NCBI GenBank assembly: GCA_963753725.1
Contig: CAVWDI010000006.1
Span: 231,647 to 295,646 of the forward strand
Reading direction: 5' to 3'
DNA from: CAVWDI01 sp963753725
Lineage (GTDB): Bacteria; Chloroflexota; Anaerolineae; Anaerolineales; UBA4823
Length of the DNA: 64,000 nt
The position numbers were made by a program, and so were the translations under genes. A model generated the notes under the pieces. That model did no database searches. It was not told where the DNA came from and saw nothing but the letters and a program-made list of their open reading frames with translations. Position 1 is the first letter of the stretch, and each line of letters begins with the position of its first letter. This document shows, piece by piece, positions 46,582 to 54,847 of the stretch.

Positions 46582-47532
46582 ATGACCCGCTACAAAGTGA
46601 TCGTCAACCCAACCTCCGGGAGAGGAAGGGGAGAAGAGAATTTCCCACTGATCGAAAACGAGTTAGGTAAATTAAACCTGGACTTCGGAATGTGCTGCAC
46701 AAAAGCCCCTGGACATGCCATCGAACTGGCCGAAGAGGCCTCAACACAAGGCTTCGACGTGGTTGTGGCTGCAGGCGGCGATGGAACCTCTAACGAGGTC
46801 TTGAATGGATTGATGCGCGCAAACCTTGGGGAACGCGGAACTGCAGCGCTTGGTCTGATCAGTGTCGGACGCGGAAACGATTTCGCTTATGGGGTGGGTA
46901 CTCCTCCCGAGCTAGGGAACGCGTGCCGGGCGTTGGCTGAGGACAATCGAAAAACCATCGATGTTGGCTTGTCGAAAGGCGGCGATTACCCTCAGGGTCG
47001 CTATTTCGGTAACGGAGTGGGCATCGGCTTCGACGCGGTGGTGGGCTTTGAGGCGTTAAAGATGAAAAGGCTGCATGGCTTCCCTTCCTATATTGCGGCG
47101 GCGCTTAAAACAATTTTCCTCTATTTCCAGGCGCCCACTGTGCGCATTGAGTATGAAGGTGAGACACTGACCCAACCGGCATTGATGGTGTCTGTTATGA
47201 ACGGGCGACGATTGGGCGGTGGTTTTTTGATGGCGCCCGAGGGGGAAATGGATGATGGCTCCTTCGACCTGACCATTGCCGATCAGGTGGGAAGGGCGAT
47301 GATCTTTGCGCTGATCTTGCGGTTCATGCAGGGAAGCCAGGTTGGACACCCGGCAATCAAGATGGCTCAGACCGCAAAAGTAACCGTTACAGCCGATCAA
47401 GGCGCTCTTCCAGCCCATGCGGATGGGGAGACACTCTGTGAGGCTGGTCAGCGTCTGGAGTTGGAGATCCTGCCTCAAGCCCTGGAAGTAATCGTTCCGG
47501 GAGAGCAGGAGATCGGAGCAACATCGCCATGA
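46582..47532 (+). CDS. Diacylglycerol/lipid kinase family protein (YegS/BmrU-like)
   Basis: 316 residues. NPTSGRGRGEENFP (~9-22) and VVAAGGDGTSNEVLNGL (~58-74) form the nucleotide site of the DAGK catalytic domain; LISVGRGNDFAYG (~92-104) and RYFGNGVGIGFDA (~140) follow, and the C-terminal beta domain ends near DGETLCEAG (~290). It likely phosphorylates diacylglycerol or a related lipid. The next gene, an acyltransferase, overlaps by 4 nt, so both probably act in glycerolipid metabolism. Confidence 0.9.
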   Translation: MTRYKVIVNPTSGRGRGEENFPLIENELGKLNLDFGMCCTKAPGHAIELAEEASTQGFDVVVAAGGDGTSNEVLNGLMRANLGERGTAALGLISVGRGNDFAYGVGTPPELGNACRALAEDNRKTIDVGLSKGGDYPQGRYFGNGVGIGFDAVVGFEALKMKRLHGFPSYIAAALKTIFLYFQAPTVRIEYEGETLTQPALMVSVMNGRRLGGGFLMAPEGEMDDGSFDLTIADQVGRAMIFALILRFMQGSQVGHPAIKMAQTAKVTVTADQGALPAHADGETLCEAGQRLELEILPQALEVIVPGEQEIGATSP

Positions 47533-48196
47533 CTCTGGCTTATAGTTTGGTTACGACTGCAATCAAAGGGATAACGCATGTTCTGTGCCGGATTGACGCT
47601 GAGGCATTAGAACGGGTTCCGACCCGGGGACCGCTCATCATGGTGGTTAACCATGTCAATTTTCTTGACGGCCCCATAATGTATACACAGCTGCAGCCGC
47701 GAAAAGTGATCGCATTCGCAAAGACTGAGGCCTGGGAGAATCCTTTGATAGGAGCGCTGTTTAACCTTTGGGGTGTGATCCCTTTACGGCGCGGCGTGGC
47801 GGACACGACCGCACTGCGAGAAGGATTAGCTGTGCTAAAAAGGGAGGGTATTGTGGCGATCGCTCCTGAGGGAACGCGCACCAACGATGGAATCCTGGTC
47901 CAAGGCAGTCCAGGAGTAGTCATGTTGGCCCAGCACTCGAGCGCACCGTTGTTACCGGCTGCGTATTACGGGGGGAGCGCTTCAAAGAGAATTTTCGCAG
48001 CCTTCGCAGAACAGGGTTCCATATTCGTGTTGGCAAACCCTTTCATTTGAACACCCAGGGTGTTAAAGTGAATCGCGATGTTCGTCAGCGAATCACGGAT
48101 GAGATCATGTTCCAATTGGCCGCGCTGCTGCCAGAGAATTACAGGGGGGTGTACAAAGACATGGATGCGGCGACAAGTGAGTATTTGAAATTTTAA
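47529..48196 (+). CDS. Lysophospholipid acyltransferase (PlsC-like), interrupted by one frameshift
   Basis: About 222 residues when joined. NHVNFLDG (H-x4-D, ~39-46) is the catalytic motif, GVIPLRRG (~80) and APEGTRTNDG (~117) are acyl-acceptor motifs. The open frame stops at 48050 after LANPFI; the neighbouring frame reads VGKPFHLNTQGVKVNRDV and ends SEYLKF at 48196. One missing C near 48017 (ATTCGTG for ATTCCGTG) explains it. The start overlaps the lipid kinase stop (ATGA). It would acylate lysophosphatidate or a similar lipid. Confidence 0.85.
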
Positions 48197-48314
48197 CGAT
48201 GAACAATCACCGGTGTATAAGGTGACTTATGTAGTGGACCCTAAAAACTGGATAATATGCTGGGTAGGAATTAGACACGAGGAAAGCGATCCACAATGAT
48301 ATAAAGTCGCAGAA

Positions 48315-48865
48315 AATGAACAAGAAAGATGGCGATACCCTACGCAGAAAACCCACGCTGAAAGAAATGATCCTTATGATCATATTTGGTCTTTGCTTTC
48401 CTGCACAGGTCTTATTCTGTATTCAATTTTTTTAATTACAAGAAATTGAATTGGCTCCTGTACATTGGAGGGAAAATTATAGTGTTTGCTGTGGTCCTGG
48501 GATGGAGAGCGCGGGTTGCATTTGAGATAAAAGGTGATGCGCCTGAAAATGAAAGCTTCCTGCATACAAGAAAAGTAGTGAATATAGGCATCTATGCAGT
48601 GGTCCAGCATCCCATGTACAATTCATTTCTTTTATTATCATTGGGTCTAATTTTCATTTCTCAGTATTGGCCAACTACGCTGCTTGGTGTGGTGGTAATA
48701 GGCTTCTTGTATTACGAAATGCATCTTGAAGAGCAGAACAATGTAACCAGGTTTTGTGACGATTATCGTTTGTATATGCAGCAGGTACCGAAAATGAACT
48801 TCGCTGTTGGCTTGGTCCAGCTGCTGCAGAGAAGAAGGGGGGGTGAGTATATGGGGTACGGCTGA
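48315..48865 (+). CDS. Isoprenylcysteine carboxyl methyltransferase-like membrane protein, one frameshift
   Basis: About 183 residues when joined. Frame 1 (MNKKDGDTLRRKPTLKEM, then LMIIFGLCFPAQVLFCIQFF) ends at TAA inside a run of seven T (48425-48433). Removing one T gives IQFFNYKKLNWLLYIGG and leads into GIYAVVQHPMYNSFLLL (~93-109) and LEEQNNVTRFCDDYRLYMQQVP, the conserved C-terminal SAM-binding part of ICMT/NnrU-like methyltransferases. Four or five helices. The natural substrate in bacteria is mostly unknown. The lesion is a homopolymer length change. Confidence 0.72.
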
Positions 48866-48879
48866 CCAGCCTGGGAAGA

Positions 48880-49017
48880 CAGGCGAAATGGTGATCTATG
48901 ATAATGCCACCCTGGAAGAGATCGCCCGCATACCCGACCTTGGTTACTCCAACTGGTAAATTCAATGTCTACAATACGGTGGAAGACGTATATTTAGTAG
49001 GAAAAATTTTAAAATAA
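48880..49017 (+). pseudogene. C-terminal relic of a cytochrome d1/YVTN beta-propeller protein
   Basis: One frame gives KTGEMVIYDNATLEEIARIPDL; after a one-base shift the next gives LVTPTGKFNVYNTVEDVY and a stop at 49017. The second string resembles the end of nitrite-reductase-type (cytochrome D1) propellers. Everything upstream is missing, so only the gene end remains, directly after the methyltransferase gene. Identification rests on short strings. Confidence 0.42.
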
Positions 49018-49437
49018 ACGAGCAGGACGGAATTTTGTATGCCCTGAAAATTTAGTAAGTCTCGGCAACCTAACCGGAAATTTTTCCCGGAATTTGCTGA
49101 TTCCAAAAACGAAGCAGTAGAAAATATAATTGCGGCAATCAACAGATACATTCTATTGACTGGGCATTGGTTATTAACCCCGATTTTCTTCTGGAGGATG
49201 AGCCTTAGGAAGGATTATCTCCCATCGCCAACGACCGGTCTATTGAGACAAAGTCACAAGCTGTTGAACGCAAATATAGCGGTCTTATAGATTGATTAGA
49301 ATATCCATATCCTCGAAGCGCAGGTAGAACGAATTTATATCATTTTAGCTGGAGTGATTGTATATAGGTCTGCGGTAAAATAATTTCTTGATGGTACAAG
49401 TTTGCGCCAGAAATACCTTGGGATATCGGAGGGCATT
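49018..49437. other. Gene-free stretch
   Basis: About 420 bp with many stops in all frames and no known RNA. A CGGAGGG ribosome site at ~49427-49433 belongs to the Tm-1-like gene. Nothing else could be recognised. Confidence 0.4.
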
Positions 49438-50643
49438 ATGAAAAAAACAATAGCAATAGTAGGTGCACTGGACACAAAGGGACAGGAATTCGAATTTTTG
49501 AAGAATGAGATTGAAAAAAGGGGCTGCCAGACATTTGTGATCAATGTTGGAGTACTGGGTAAGCCCCTATTTACACCAGACGTCAGCGCTGAAGAAGTGG
49601 CGCTTGCCGGAGGCGTCCAATTATCCATTCTTGTGAAACACGAGGATCGGAGTGAAGCGATGTCTGTGATGACTGCCGGTGTTGCAAAGATCGTCTCCAA
49701 ATATTTTGGAGAAGGAAAATTCGATGGAATCATTTCCATGGGGGGCGGAGGCGGTACCGCTATGGGCACCAATGCGATGCGTGCTCTACCGGTTGGCGTC
49801 CCCAAAGTGATGGTTTCAACGATCGCATCTGGAGACACAAGCGCTTACGTGGGCACCAGCGACATTATCATGATCCCTTCAATAGTCGATGTGGCTGGTT
49901 TGAACCGAATCAGCAGAACTGTTTATAACAATGCGGCGGGCGCTGTCTGTGGGATGGTCGGCGGGGAAATTGAGAAAAGTATTGATGAAAAACCTTTGAT
50001 TGCAGCAACCATGTTTGGAAATACCACACGGGCAGTTGAAAACGCACGCACAATTTTAGAAGAGAATGGTTATGAAGTCCTGGTCTTTCATGCCACCGGC
50101 ACAGGTGGGAGAACTATGGAGATGCTGGTAGACAACGGATTCTTTACAGGAGTGTTGGATATCACTACAACAGAATGGGCGGATGAAATTTGCGGCGGCG
50201 TATTGAGCGCTGGGAGCGGTCGTTTGGATGCTGCAGGTAAAGCTGGGATTCCACAGGTGGTCACACCCGCGTGTATTGATATGTGTAACTTTTGGGCGCG
50301 TGAAACCGTTCCCGAGAAATATAATGATCGATTATTTTACGAATGGAATCCAAACATCACCTTAATGCGCACCACCCCTGAAGAAAATCAAGAAATGGGC
50401 GAAATATTCGCGGAGAAACTTAATGCTTCGCAGGGTCCGGTTGTGGTCTTCATACCCATGGGTGGGTTTTCTGAACTCGATGTTCCCGGTAAACCATTCT
50501 GGTGGCCGGAGGCGGATCAGGCTTTTGTTGATGGATTAAACAGTAAAATTAATCCAGAAATAACAGTTGTGGTGGTAGATACAGACGTGAACGATCCAGA
50601 ATTTTCTGGGCAGGTTGCACGAAAATTATTAGAAATGCTTTAA
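49438..50643 (+). CDS. Tm-1-like ATP-binding protein (UPF0261)
   Basis: 401 residues. MKKTIAIVGALDTKGQEFEFL, ISMGGGGGTAMGTNAMRALP (~101-120) and KVMVSTIASGDTSAYVGTSDI (~124-144) match the N-terminal nucleotide-binding domain of the plant Tm-1 inhibitor family; the C-terminal part has ATGTGGRTMEMLVDNG and FIPMGGFSELDVPG. The bacterial role is unknown. ATG 49438 has CGGAGGG 5 nt upstream; an earlier start at 49402 is not needed. The next gene follows by 14 nt with its own AGGAGG, and the two domains occur fused in other species. Confidence 0.87.
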   Translation: MKKTIAIVGALDTKGQEFEFLKNEIEKRGCQTFVINVGVLGKPLFTPDVSAEEVALAGGVQLSILVKHEDRSEAMSVMTAGVAKIVSKYFGEGKFDGIISMGGGGGTAMGTNAMRALPVGVPKVMVSTIASGDTSAYVGTSDIIMIPSIVDVAGLNRISRTVYNNAAGAVCGMVGGEIEKSIDEKPLIAATMFGNTTRAVENARTILEENGYEVLVFHATGTGGRTMEMLVDNGFFTGVLDITTTEWADEICGGVLSAGSGRLDAAGKAGIPQVVTPACIDMCNFWARETVPEKYNDRLFYEWNPNITLMRTTPEENQEMGEIFAEKLNASQGPVVVFIPMGGFSELDVPGKPFWWPEADQAFVDGLNSKINPEITVVVVDTDVNDPEFSGQVARKLLEML

Positions 50644-50657
50644 ACAGGAGGTTAGAT

Positions 50658-51491
50658 ATGGCAATACCACGCAGTGAAATTCTCGAAAAACTTAAACAGC
50701 AAGCCCAAATGGGCATCCCAATTATCGGCGGTGGTGCGGGGACTGGTATATCTGCTAAAAGTGAAGAAGCAGGGGGTATTGATTTAATCGTTATTTACAA
50801 TACCGGGCGCTACCGTATGGCAGGGCGGGTCTCGATCACAGGACTTTTTGCGTATGGAGACGCAAATGCTGTGATGATGGAAATGGCTGGGGAAGTCCTG
50901 CCAGTTGTCAATCACACACCGGTACTGGCAGGGGTTAACGCAACCGACCCTTTCCGCTTGATGCCGCAGTTTCTCAAACAGGTAAAAGAGGTCGGCTTTT
51001 CGGGTGTTCAAAATTTCCCCACTGTTGGTTTGTTTGATGGGAATATGCGTGCTGACATGGAATCAACTGGATTGGGATATGACAAGGAAGTCGAGATGAT
51101 CCAGCTGGCTCACGAATTAGACCTCTTGACCACTCCATATTGTTTCACTGAAGATGAGGCGCAGGCCATGGTGAATGCTGGAGCGGACATGATCGTCGCC
51201 CATGTAGGTTTAACGACAGGCGGTACCATAGGTTCGACAGAAGCGATGACCATGGATATGGCAGTTGAAACAACAATGCGTATAGCAGAGGCTGCCCGCT
51301 CAATCCGGAACGACATCCTGGTTATTTGCCACGGTGGACCGTTCGATCATCCTGAAAATGTAGCCGATGCCATGAAACGTATGCCTGGTATAAATGGATT
51401 TTACGGCGCGAGCAGTATGGAGCGATTGCCGGTCGAAAGGGCTATCAAAGAGCAGGTTGAGAAGTTTAAAGCGATGAAATTATCAAGCTAG
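50658..51491 (+). CDS. Phosphoenolpyruvate hydrolase-like TIM-barrel protein
   Basis: 277 residues, a (beta/alpha)8 barrel related to PEP mutase/isocitrate lyase folds. IPIIGGGAGTGISAKSEEAGG (~19-38), PVLAGVNATDPFR (~91), GFSGVQNFPTVGLFDG (~112) and MIVAHVGLTTGGTIG (~177) are typical of the family that forms the second half of Tm-1-like fusion proteins. The reaction in bacteria is not established. AGGAGG precedes the ATG. Co-transcription with the Tm-1-like gene is nearly certain. Confidence 0.87.
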   Translation: MAIPRSEILEKLKQQAQMGIPIIGGGAGTGISAKSEEAGGIDLIVIYNTGRYRMAGRVSITGLFAYGDANAVMMEMAGEVLPVVNHTPVLAGVNATDPFRLMPQFLKQVKEVGFSGVQNFPTVGLFDGNMRADMESTGLGYDKEVEMIQLAHELDLLTTPYCFTEDEAQAMVNAGADMIVAHVGLTTGGTIGSTEAMTMDMAVETTMRIAEAARSIRNDILVICHGGPFDHPENVADAMKRMPGINGFYGASSMERLPVERAIKEQVEKFKAMKLSS

Positions 51492-51675
51492 TCGAAACAA
51501 AGGTAAACTTCACAACCGCTGATTAAAATCCACCCCATAAATATTATGGACATATTGACGATCCCAGTCTTTGGCTGGGGTTGTTTAATTTTATATTGGT
51601 GACGATATTTGTATATATTGAGCATAATTTGAAATCAGATCAGATGAAACCAGAAATATACAAAAATATAGTTTC

Positions 51676-52050
51676 TCATTTCTTCTCAATATACTGCACA
51701 CCGCCAATGCCTTCAAAATCCGCATCCTGTGTCCACAGTGCAGCATCGTAAGCGCGTGCGGTAGACAGAATGATACTGTCAGCCATCGCAATCTTTAGTT
51801 CGTTGGATATAATTGCTGCATTTACGCTGATTTCCCGGGTTAAATTAGCGATAATACCAAGTGACATGATCCCAATGGCTTGCAGTGCGTCTTCTTCTCC
51901 GCGCTGGGTTAAAATGCGCTTGAACACTTCATACATACAAACCGTAGGAACAACCAGTAAGTCAGTCGCCTCAAGAACTGGAGTAAAAGTGCTTGCGTTT
52001 GCTCCTCCGGCGAAATACTCCAGCCAACCTGAAGAATCGACCACGTTCAT
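51676..52050 (-). CDS. PIN-domain toxin (VapC-like), second module
   Basis: 124 residues. VVDSSGWLEYFAG (Asp ~4), VPTVCMYEVFKRIL (Glu ~41), MADSIILSTARAYDAALWTQDADF (Asp ~90 and Asp ~108) form the PIN site. It starts 4 nt before the end of the AbrB-type antitoxin gene (overlap 52047-52050). A likely RNA-cleaving toxin. Intact. Confidence 0.87.
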   Translation of the reverse strand: MNVVDSSGWLEYFAGGANASTFTPVLEATDLLVVPTVCMYEVFKRILTQRGEEDALQAIGIMSLGIIANLTREISVNAAIISNELKIAMADSIILSTARAYDAALWTQDADFEGIGGVQYIEKK

Positions 52051-52259
52051 AGTTTGCGATCTTCCTTTTCACGATGAGGATCGGTGTCAATCCCTTTGTA
52101 TAACCCTTCTCCATCCTCAATAGCGGGCACAATCACCACCCGCAGCGTATTGTTGTAGGGGATGAACATGATCTTCTGCCCTGGTTTGAGATTGAACTGC
52201 TCGCGGATCGGGCGGGGAATTACGACCTGATATTTAGATGAAATAGTCACCGTATTCAT
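52047..52259 (-). CDS. AbrB/MazE/SpoVT family antitoxin
   Basis: 70 residues. TVTISSKYQVVIPRPIREQFNLKPGQKIMFI (~3-33) is a swapped-hairpin AbrB DNA-binding domain; the acidic tail (DGEGLYKGIDTDPHREKEDR) would cover the toxin. It overlaps the PIN toxin start by 4 nt. A good promoter lies 38 nt upstream and probably is its own target. Confidence 0.88.
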   Translation of the reverse strand: MNTVTISSKYQVVIPRPIREQFNLKPGQKIMFIPYNNTLRVVIVPAIEDGEGLYKGIDTDPHREKEDRKL

Positions 52260-52262
52260 GCT

Positions 52263-52700
52263 TTACCTCTTCCTATCGAACAAGTAATGTAAAGCGATTA
52301 TACTATATAGATAATATATCTGCCAACCGCCTGCTCCTGGCGCGCCGATCACCAATCCAAGCGCCACCATCACTAGGTTGAGAGTTAAAAAAGTAACCCC
52401 AGAAGTTAATCCCACCTGCCATAAAAGTAAACTGCCAATTTGTAATATCTCAACCCCCTTCCTATTGCCCATGCGCTGACCCCGGCGACCAGGAATTCTG
52501 CAGTAACGAACAAAAGCGTGAATAAACGATGGATAGGAAGCTGCGCGAGGAAACCAGTAGTGGCGATCGTTTCTGCGAAGCCCAGACCAACGGCCAGCGT
52601 TATCGTATTCGGCGCAAACCCTAATTAACCGGCCAATGCCATCCGTCGTGTGTCCATCAGGCCAGCCATCATTCCCATGGAAGCTCCCCTGGCTGCCCCG
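52263..52700 (-). pseudogene. Decayed membrane-protein gene
   Basis: Two frames alternate. One gives MGMMAGLMDTRRM, then after a stop FAPNTITLAVGLGFAETIATTG and RLFTLLFVTAEFLVAGVSAW; the other gives LLLWQVGLTSGVTFLTLNLVMVALGLVIGAP. These look like four helices of one small membrane protein, broken by a stop and at least one indel. Family not recognised. Its end supplies the promoter of the antitoxin gene. Confidence 0.5.
52297..52326 (-). promoter_or_regulatory. Promoter of the second toxin-antitoxin module
   Basis: On the minus strand TTGGCA (52326-52321) and a perfect TATAAT (52302-52297) are 18 bp apart. The spacer is AT-rich and partly self-complementary (ATATATTATCTATAT), a possible operator. 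The antitoxin ATG is at 52259 with GGAAGAGG before it. Confidence 0.55.
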
Positions 52701-52702
52701 CC

Positions 52703-52777
52703 AGCCTGATACACTTTTCGCGGCGCTTGCCATCCCCTGCACGCTGATCAATTCCAGCGGAATGTAAAAATTCTGCT
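52703..52777 (-). pseudogene. Relic of a peptidase T C-terminus
   Basis: The minus strand reads FYIPLELISVQGMASA, matching NIHGPLEWISVQEMRRA at the end of the pepT gene 2.1 kb away. At DNA level CCTGCACGCTGATCAATTCC (52736-52755) differs from the pepT copy at one base, and similarity extends over about 70 nt. Only this tail is present, so it is a fragment left by a duplication or recombination. Confidence 0.65.
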
Positions 52778-53132
52778 TCAGACGGGGAGGAATTCGCCGT
52801 AAAATTACAGGCTTTGGATCGCGCTACGATCGTGAGGGAGATAACAAAAGGCGGCGCCCAACCCCGGCACCACACACGAATTCCCCACACATTTTGAAGC
52901 TTCAATCCCCAGAGATCCAGCGATCAATCCAATCACGAAGGGAAACTGGAAAGGGGTTGGGGTTAATCCTGACGTTCAAATACCGTGTAAAAATGCTTTC
53001 CAGACAGCATATAAATTAGCTCTTTCAACAGTCATTGAACAAATTTCCCAAGAGGTACCCAACTCTGATATCATATTGTTGGAAGAAGTGCAGGATGCAA
53101 TAAATAATTATGATTATTCAAATGTAGAGTAG
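52769..53132 (+). pseudogene. C-terminal relic of an S41 family peptidase
   Basis: SASDGEEFAVKLQALDRATIVREITKGGAQP is followed, after a stop and a one-base shift, by INPITKGNWKGVGVNPDVQI and a helical end to the stop at 53132. The strings match the catalytic-Ser region and the GVGVxPD strand of S41 tail-specific/IRBP-like peptidases. The N-terminal two thirds are absent; the left edge abuts the pepT relic on the other strand. Confidence 0.65.
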
Positions 53133-53214
53133 CTCATCAGAATTGGCTCCATAAATTCTTAGGATGAATTAAATAAAGGAAATTCTGTTTTGTTCCTTAC
53201 TGGAGGGTAAAAAA

Positions 53215-54066
53215 ATGAAAAATGGATTCACATTAATTATGGTGATTGTTTTTCTGCTGTCAGGATGCTCCCAGCGAGCCGAACCTTCGCCTTCACAGGA
53301 ACCAATCCAGGCAACTGAGGAAAATACCGAAGTGCCTATACCTATTGAAATTGAGCCAACAGCCACAGATGTTCCATCGACGAACACCCCGGAACCCTCA
53401 TCTACTCTCCCTCAGCCAACACCCACCGCCATACAGCCAACGCTGACAGCGCTCCCCAATGGAGTGTTATTTAGGGACGATTTTGAAGGAGTATTACAGC
53501 CTGGTTGGACCTGGATCAATGAGGACCCGGCGCGCTGGTCTTTTGTTGATGGCGGCTGGTTGGAGATCGTTGGCGATAACCCGGGTTTTTACCAGCAAGG
53601 GGATTTTGGAATCGTCAATTTCTTGACCAGGCCGGTGCCTGCCGGTGAATTCGAAATTACTGCCCATATTCAATCCAATCCGAACGAAAACTTTCAGCAG
53701 GCGACGATTTTTATCTTCGAAAATCAGGACAATTACATCGCTTTGAATACAGGTTATTGTCAACCCTGCCCGACCAGCGGGTATGGTTTTTATATGGAAA
53801 CAATTATCGACAACAATCCTTTTGGAGATTTTTACGCCATACCGCGTGCACCGGAAGATACAGATGTTTATCTTCAGTTAATCAACCAGGGCGGCAGCCT
53901 TACAGGTTATTTCGCCACCACACCGGGAGATTGGCAGCGGGTGGGTGCATTTGGTAATTACTTTGATTTTAAATCGGTAGGATTGGGAACTACAAATTCC
54001 AATACCGAAGGCGTGCAGAATGATATTGTTTCCCGTTTTGATTATTTTGAAATATCACAACCTTAA
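53215..54066 (+). CDS. Lipoprotein with Thr/Pro-rich linker, paralogue of the 14.1-kb gene
   Basis: 283 residues. The lipobox LLSGC (Cys ~19) is followed by a Pro/Thr/Glu linker (~22-80) and a beta domain opening VLFRDDFEGVLQPGW. It shares with the 14113-14979 product the strings ENFQQA, TGYFAT, LGTTNS and RFDYFEIS in the same order, and the CQPC/CGPC cysteine pair. Extracytoplasmic, concanavalin-like (DUF1349/LamG type), ligand unknown. It starts ~80 nt after the S41 relic and is intact. Confidence 0.72.
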   Translation: MKNGFTLIMVIVFLLSGCSQRAEPSPSQEPIQATEENTEVPIPIEIEPTATDVPSTNTPEPSSTLPQPTPTAIQPTLTALPNGVLFRDDFEGVLQPGWTWINEDPARWSFVDGGWLEIVGDNPGFYQQGDFGIVNFLTRPVPAGEFEITAHIQSNPNENFQQATIFIFENQDNYIALNTGYCQPCPTSGYGFYMETIIDNNPFGDFYAIPRAPEDTDVYLQLINQGGSLTGYFATTPGDWQRVGAFGNYFDFKSVGLGTTNSNTEGVQNDIVSRFDYFEISQP

Positions 54067-54136
54067 AGAGTGGATTCCCTGGAGCATTGAATGGCCATGT
54101 CAAAAATATAAATCGATCAAATGAGGTGCCCTGGTT

Positions 54137-54847
54137 ATGAAACGATCGGAAGTTAATCGGATAATTGAATCTGGAAAAAGTTTTGCACAGCAGAGCTGTT
54201 TTTACCTGCCGCCCTTCGCCTACTGGACGAAAGAGGATTGGAAGTCTAAAGGCCCTGAAACTGGGGAAATTGTGAATAACGGCCTGGGTTGGGATATCAC
54301 AGATTTTGGCCGTGATGATTTTTCAAATTTCGGTCTACTGCTTTTCACAATTCGCAACGGTTCTCTGGATGTCCTTCAAGAGGGTGTTGGGAAATGTTAT
54401 GCTGAAAAGATGTTGATCGTCCAAGAAAACCAGATCACGCCTTTTCATTTTCACTGGCGAAAAATGGAGGATATCATCAACCGCGGTGGGGGTATCCTCA
54501 AAATCAAAATTTTCAATTCAAACGCCGACGAGGAATTGGACCGTGCGAGTGATGTTGGGATTTCCCTTGATGGTGTCCGGCATACCTACCCAGCTGGGGG
54601 TGTTGTCAGCCTTTTACCCGGGGAAAGCATCACCCTGGTTCCCGGCTGCTACCACCAGTTCTGGGCAGAAAAGGAACGCGTGCTGGTCGGTGAAGTTTCC
54701 TCGGTCAATGATGATAACCTGGACAACCGCTTTCTAGAACCGCTGAGCCGTTACCCCCAAATTGAGGAGGATGAACCTCCTCTGCACTTATTGGTTTCGG
54801 ATTACAACCAACTCAGCTCTCCTTATTCCACAATTGAGCCAGCTTGA
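54137..54847 (+). CDS. D-lyxose/D-mannose ketol-isomerase family protein (cupin)
   Basis: 236 residues. TPFHFHWRKMEDIINRGGG (~96-114) has the HxH and Glu metal ligands of the cupin, and VPGCYHQFWAEKE (~172-184) gives the second His. The layout matches bacterial D-lyxose isomerases, which convert D-lyxose to D-xylulose and D-mannose to D-fructose with Mn. It converges on pepT and overlaps its end by 35 nt. No sugar transporter is adjacent. Confidence 0.82.
   Translation: MKRSEVNRIIESGKSFAQQSCFYLPPFAYWTKEDWKSKGPETGEIVNNGLGWDITDFGRDDFSNFGLLLFTIRNGSLDVLQEGVGKCYAEKMLIVQENQITPFHFHWRKMEDIINRGGGILKIKIFNSNADEELDRASDVGISLDGVRHTYPAGGVVSLLPGESITLVPGCYHQFWAEKERVLVGEVSSVNDDNLDNRFLEPLSRYPQIEEDEPPLHLLVSDYNQLSSPYSTIEPA

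Noticed and set aside
49335..49838. 167-residue minus-strand frame
   Set aside because: Shadow of the Tm-1-like gene; Ser/Pro-rich composition typical of antisense reading.
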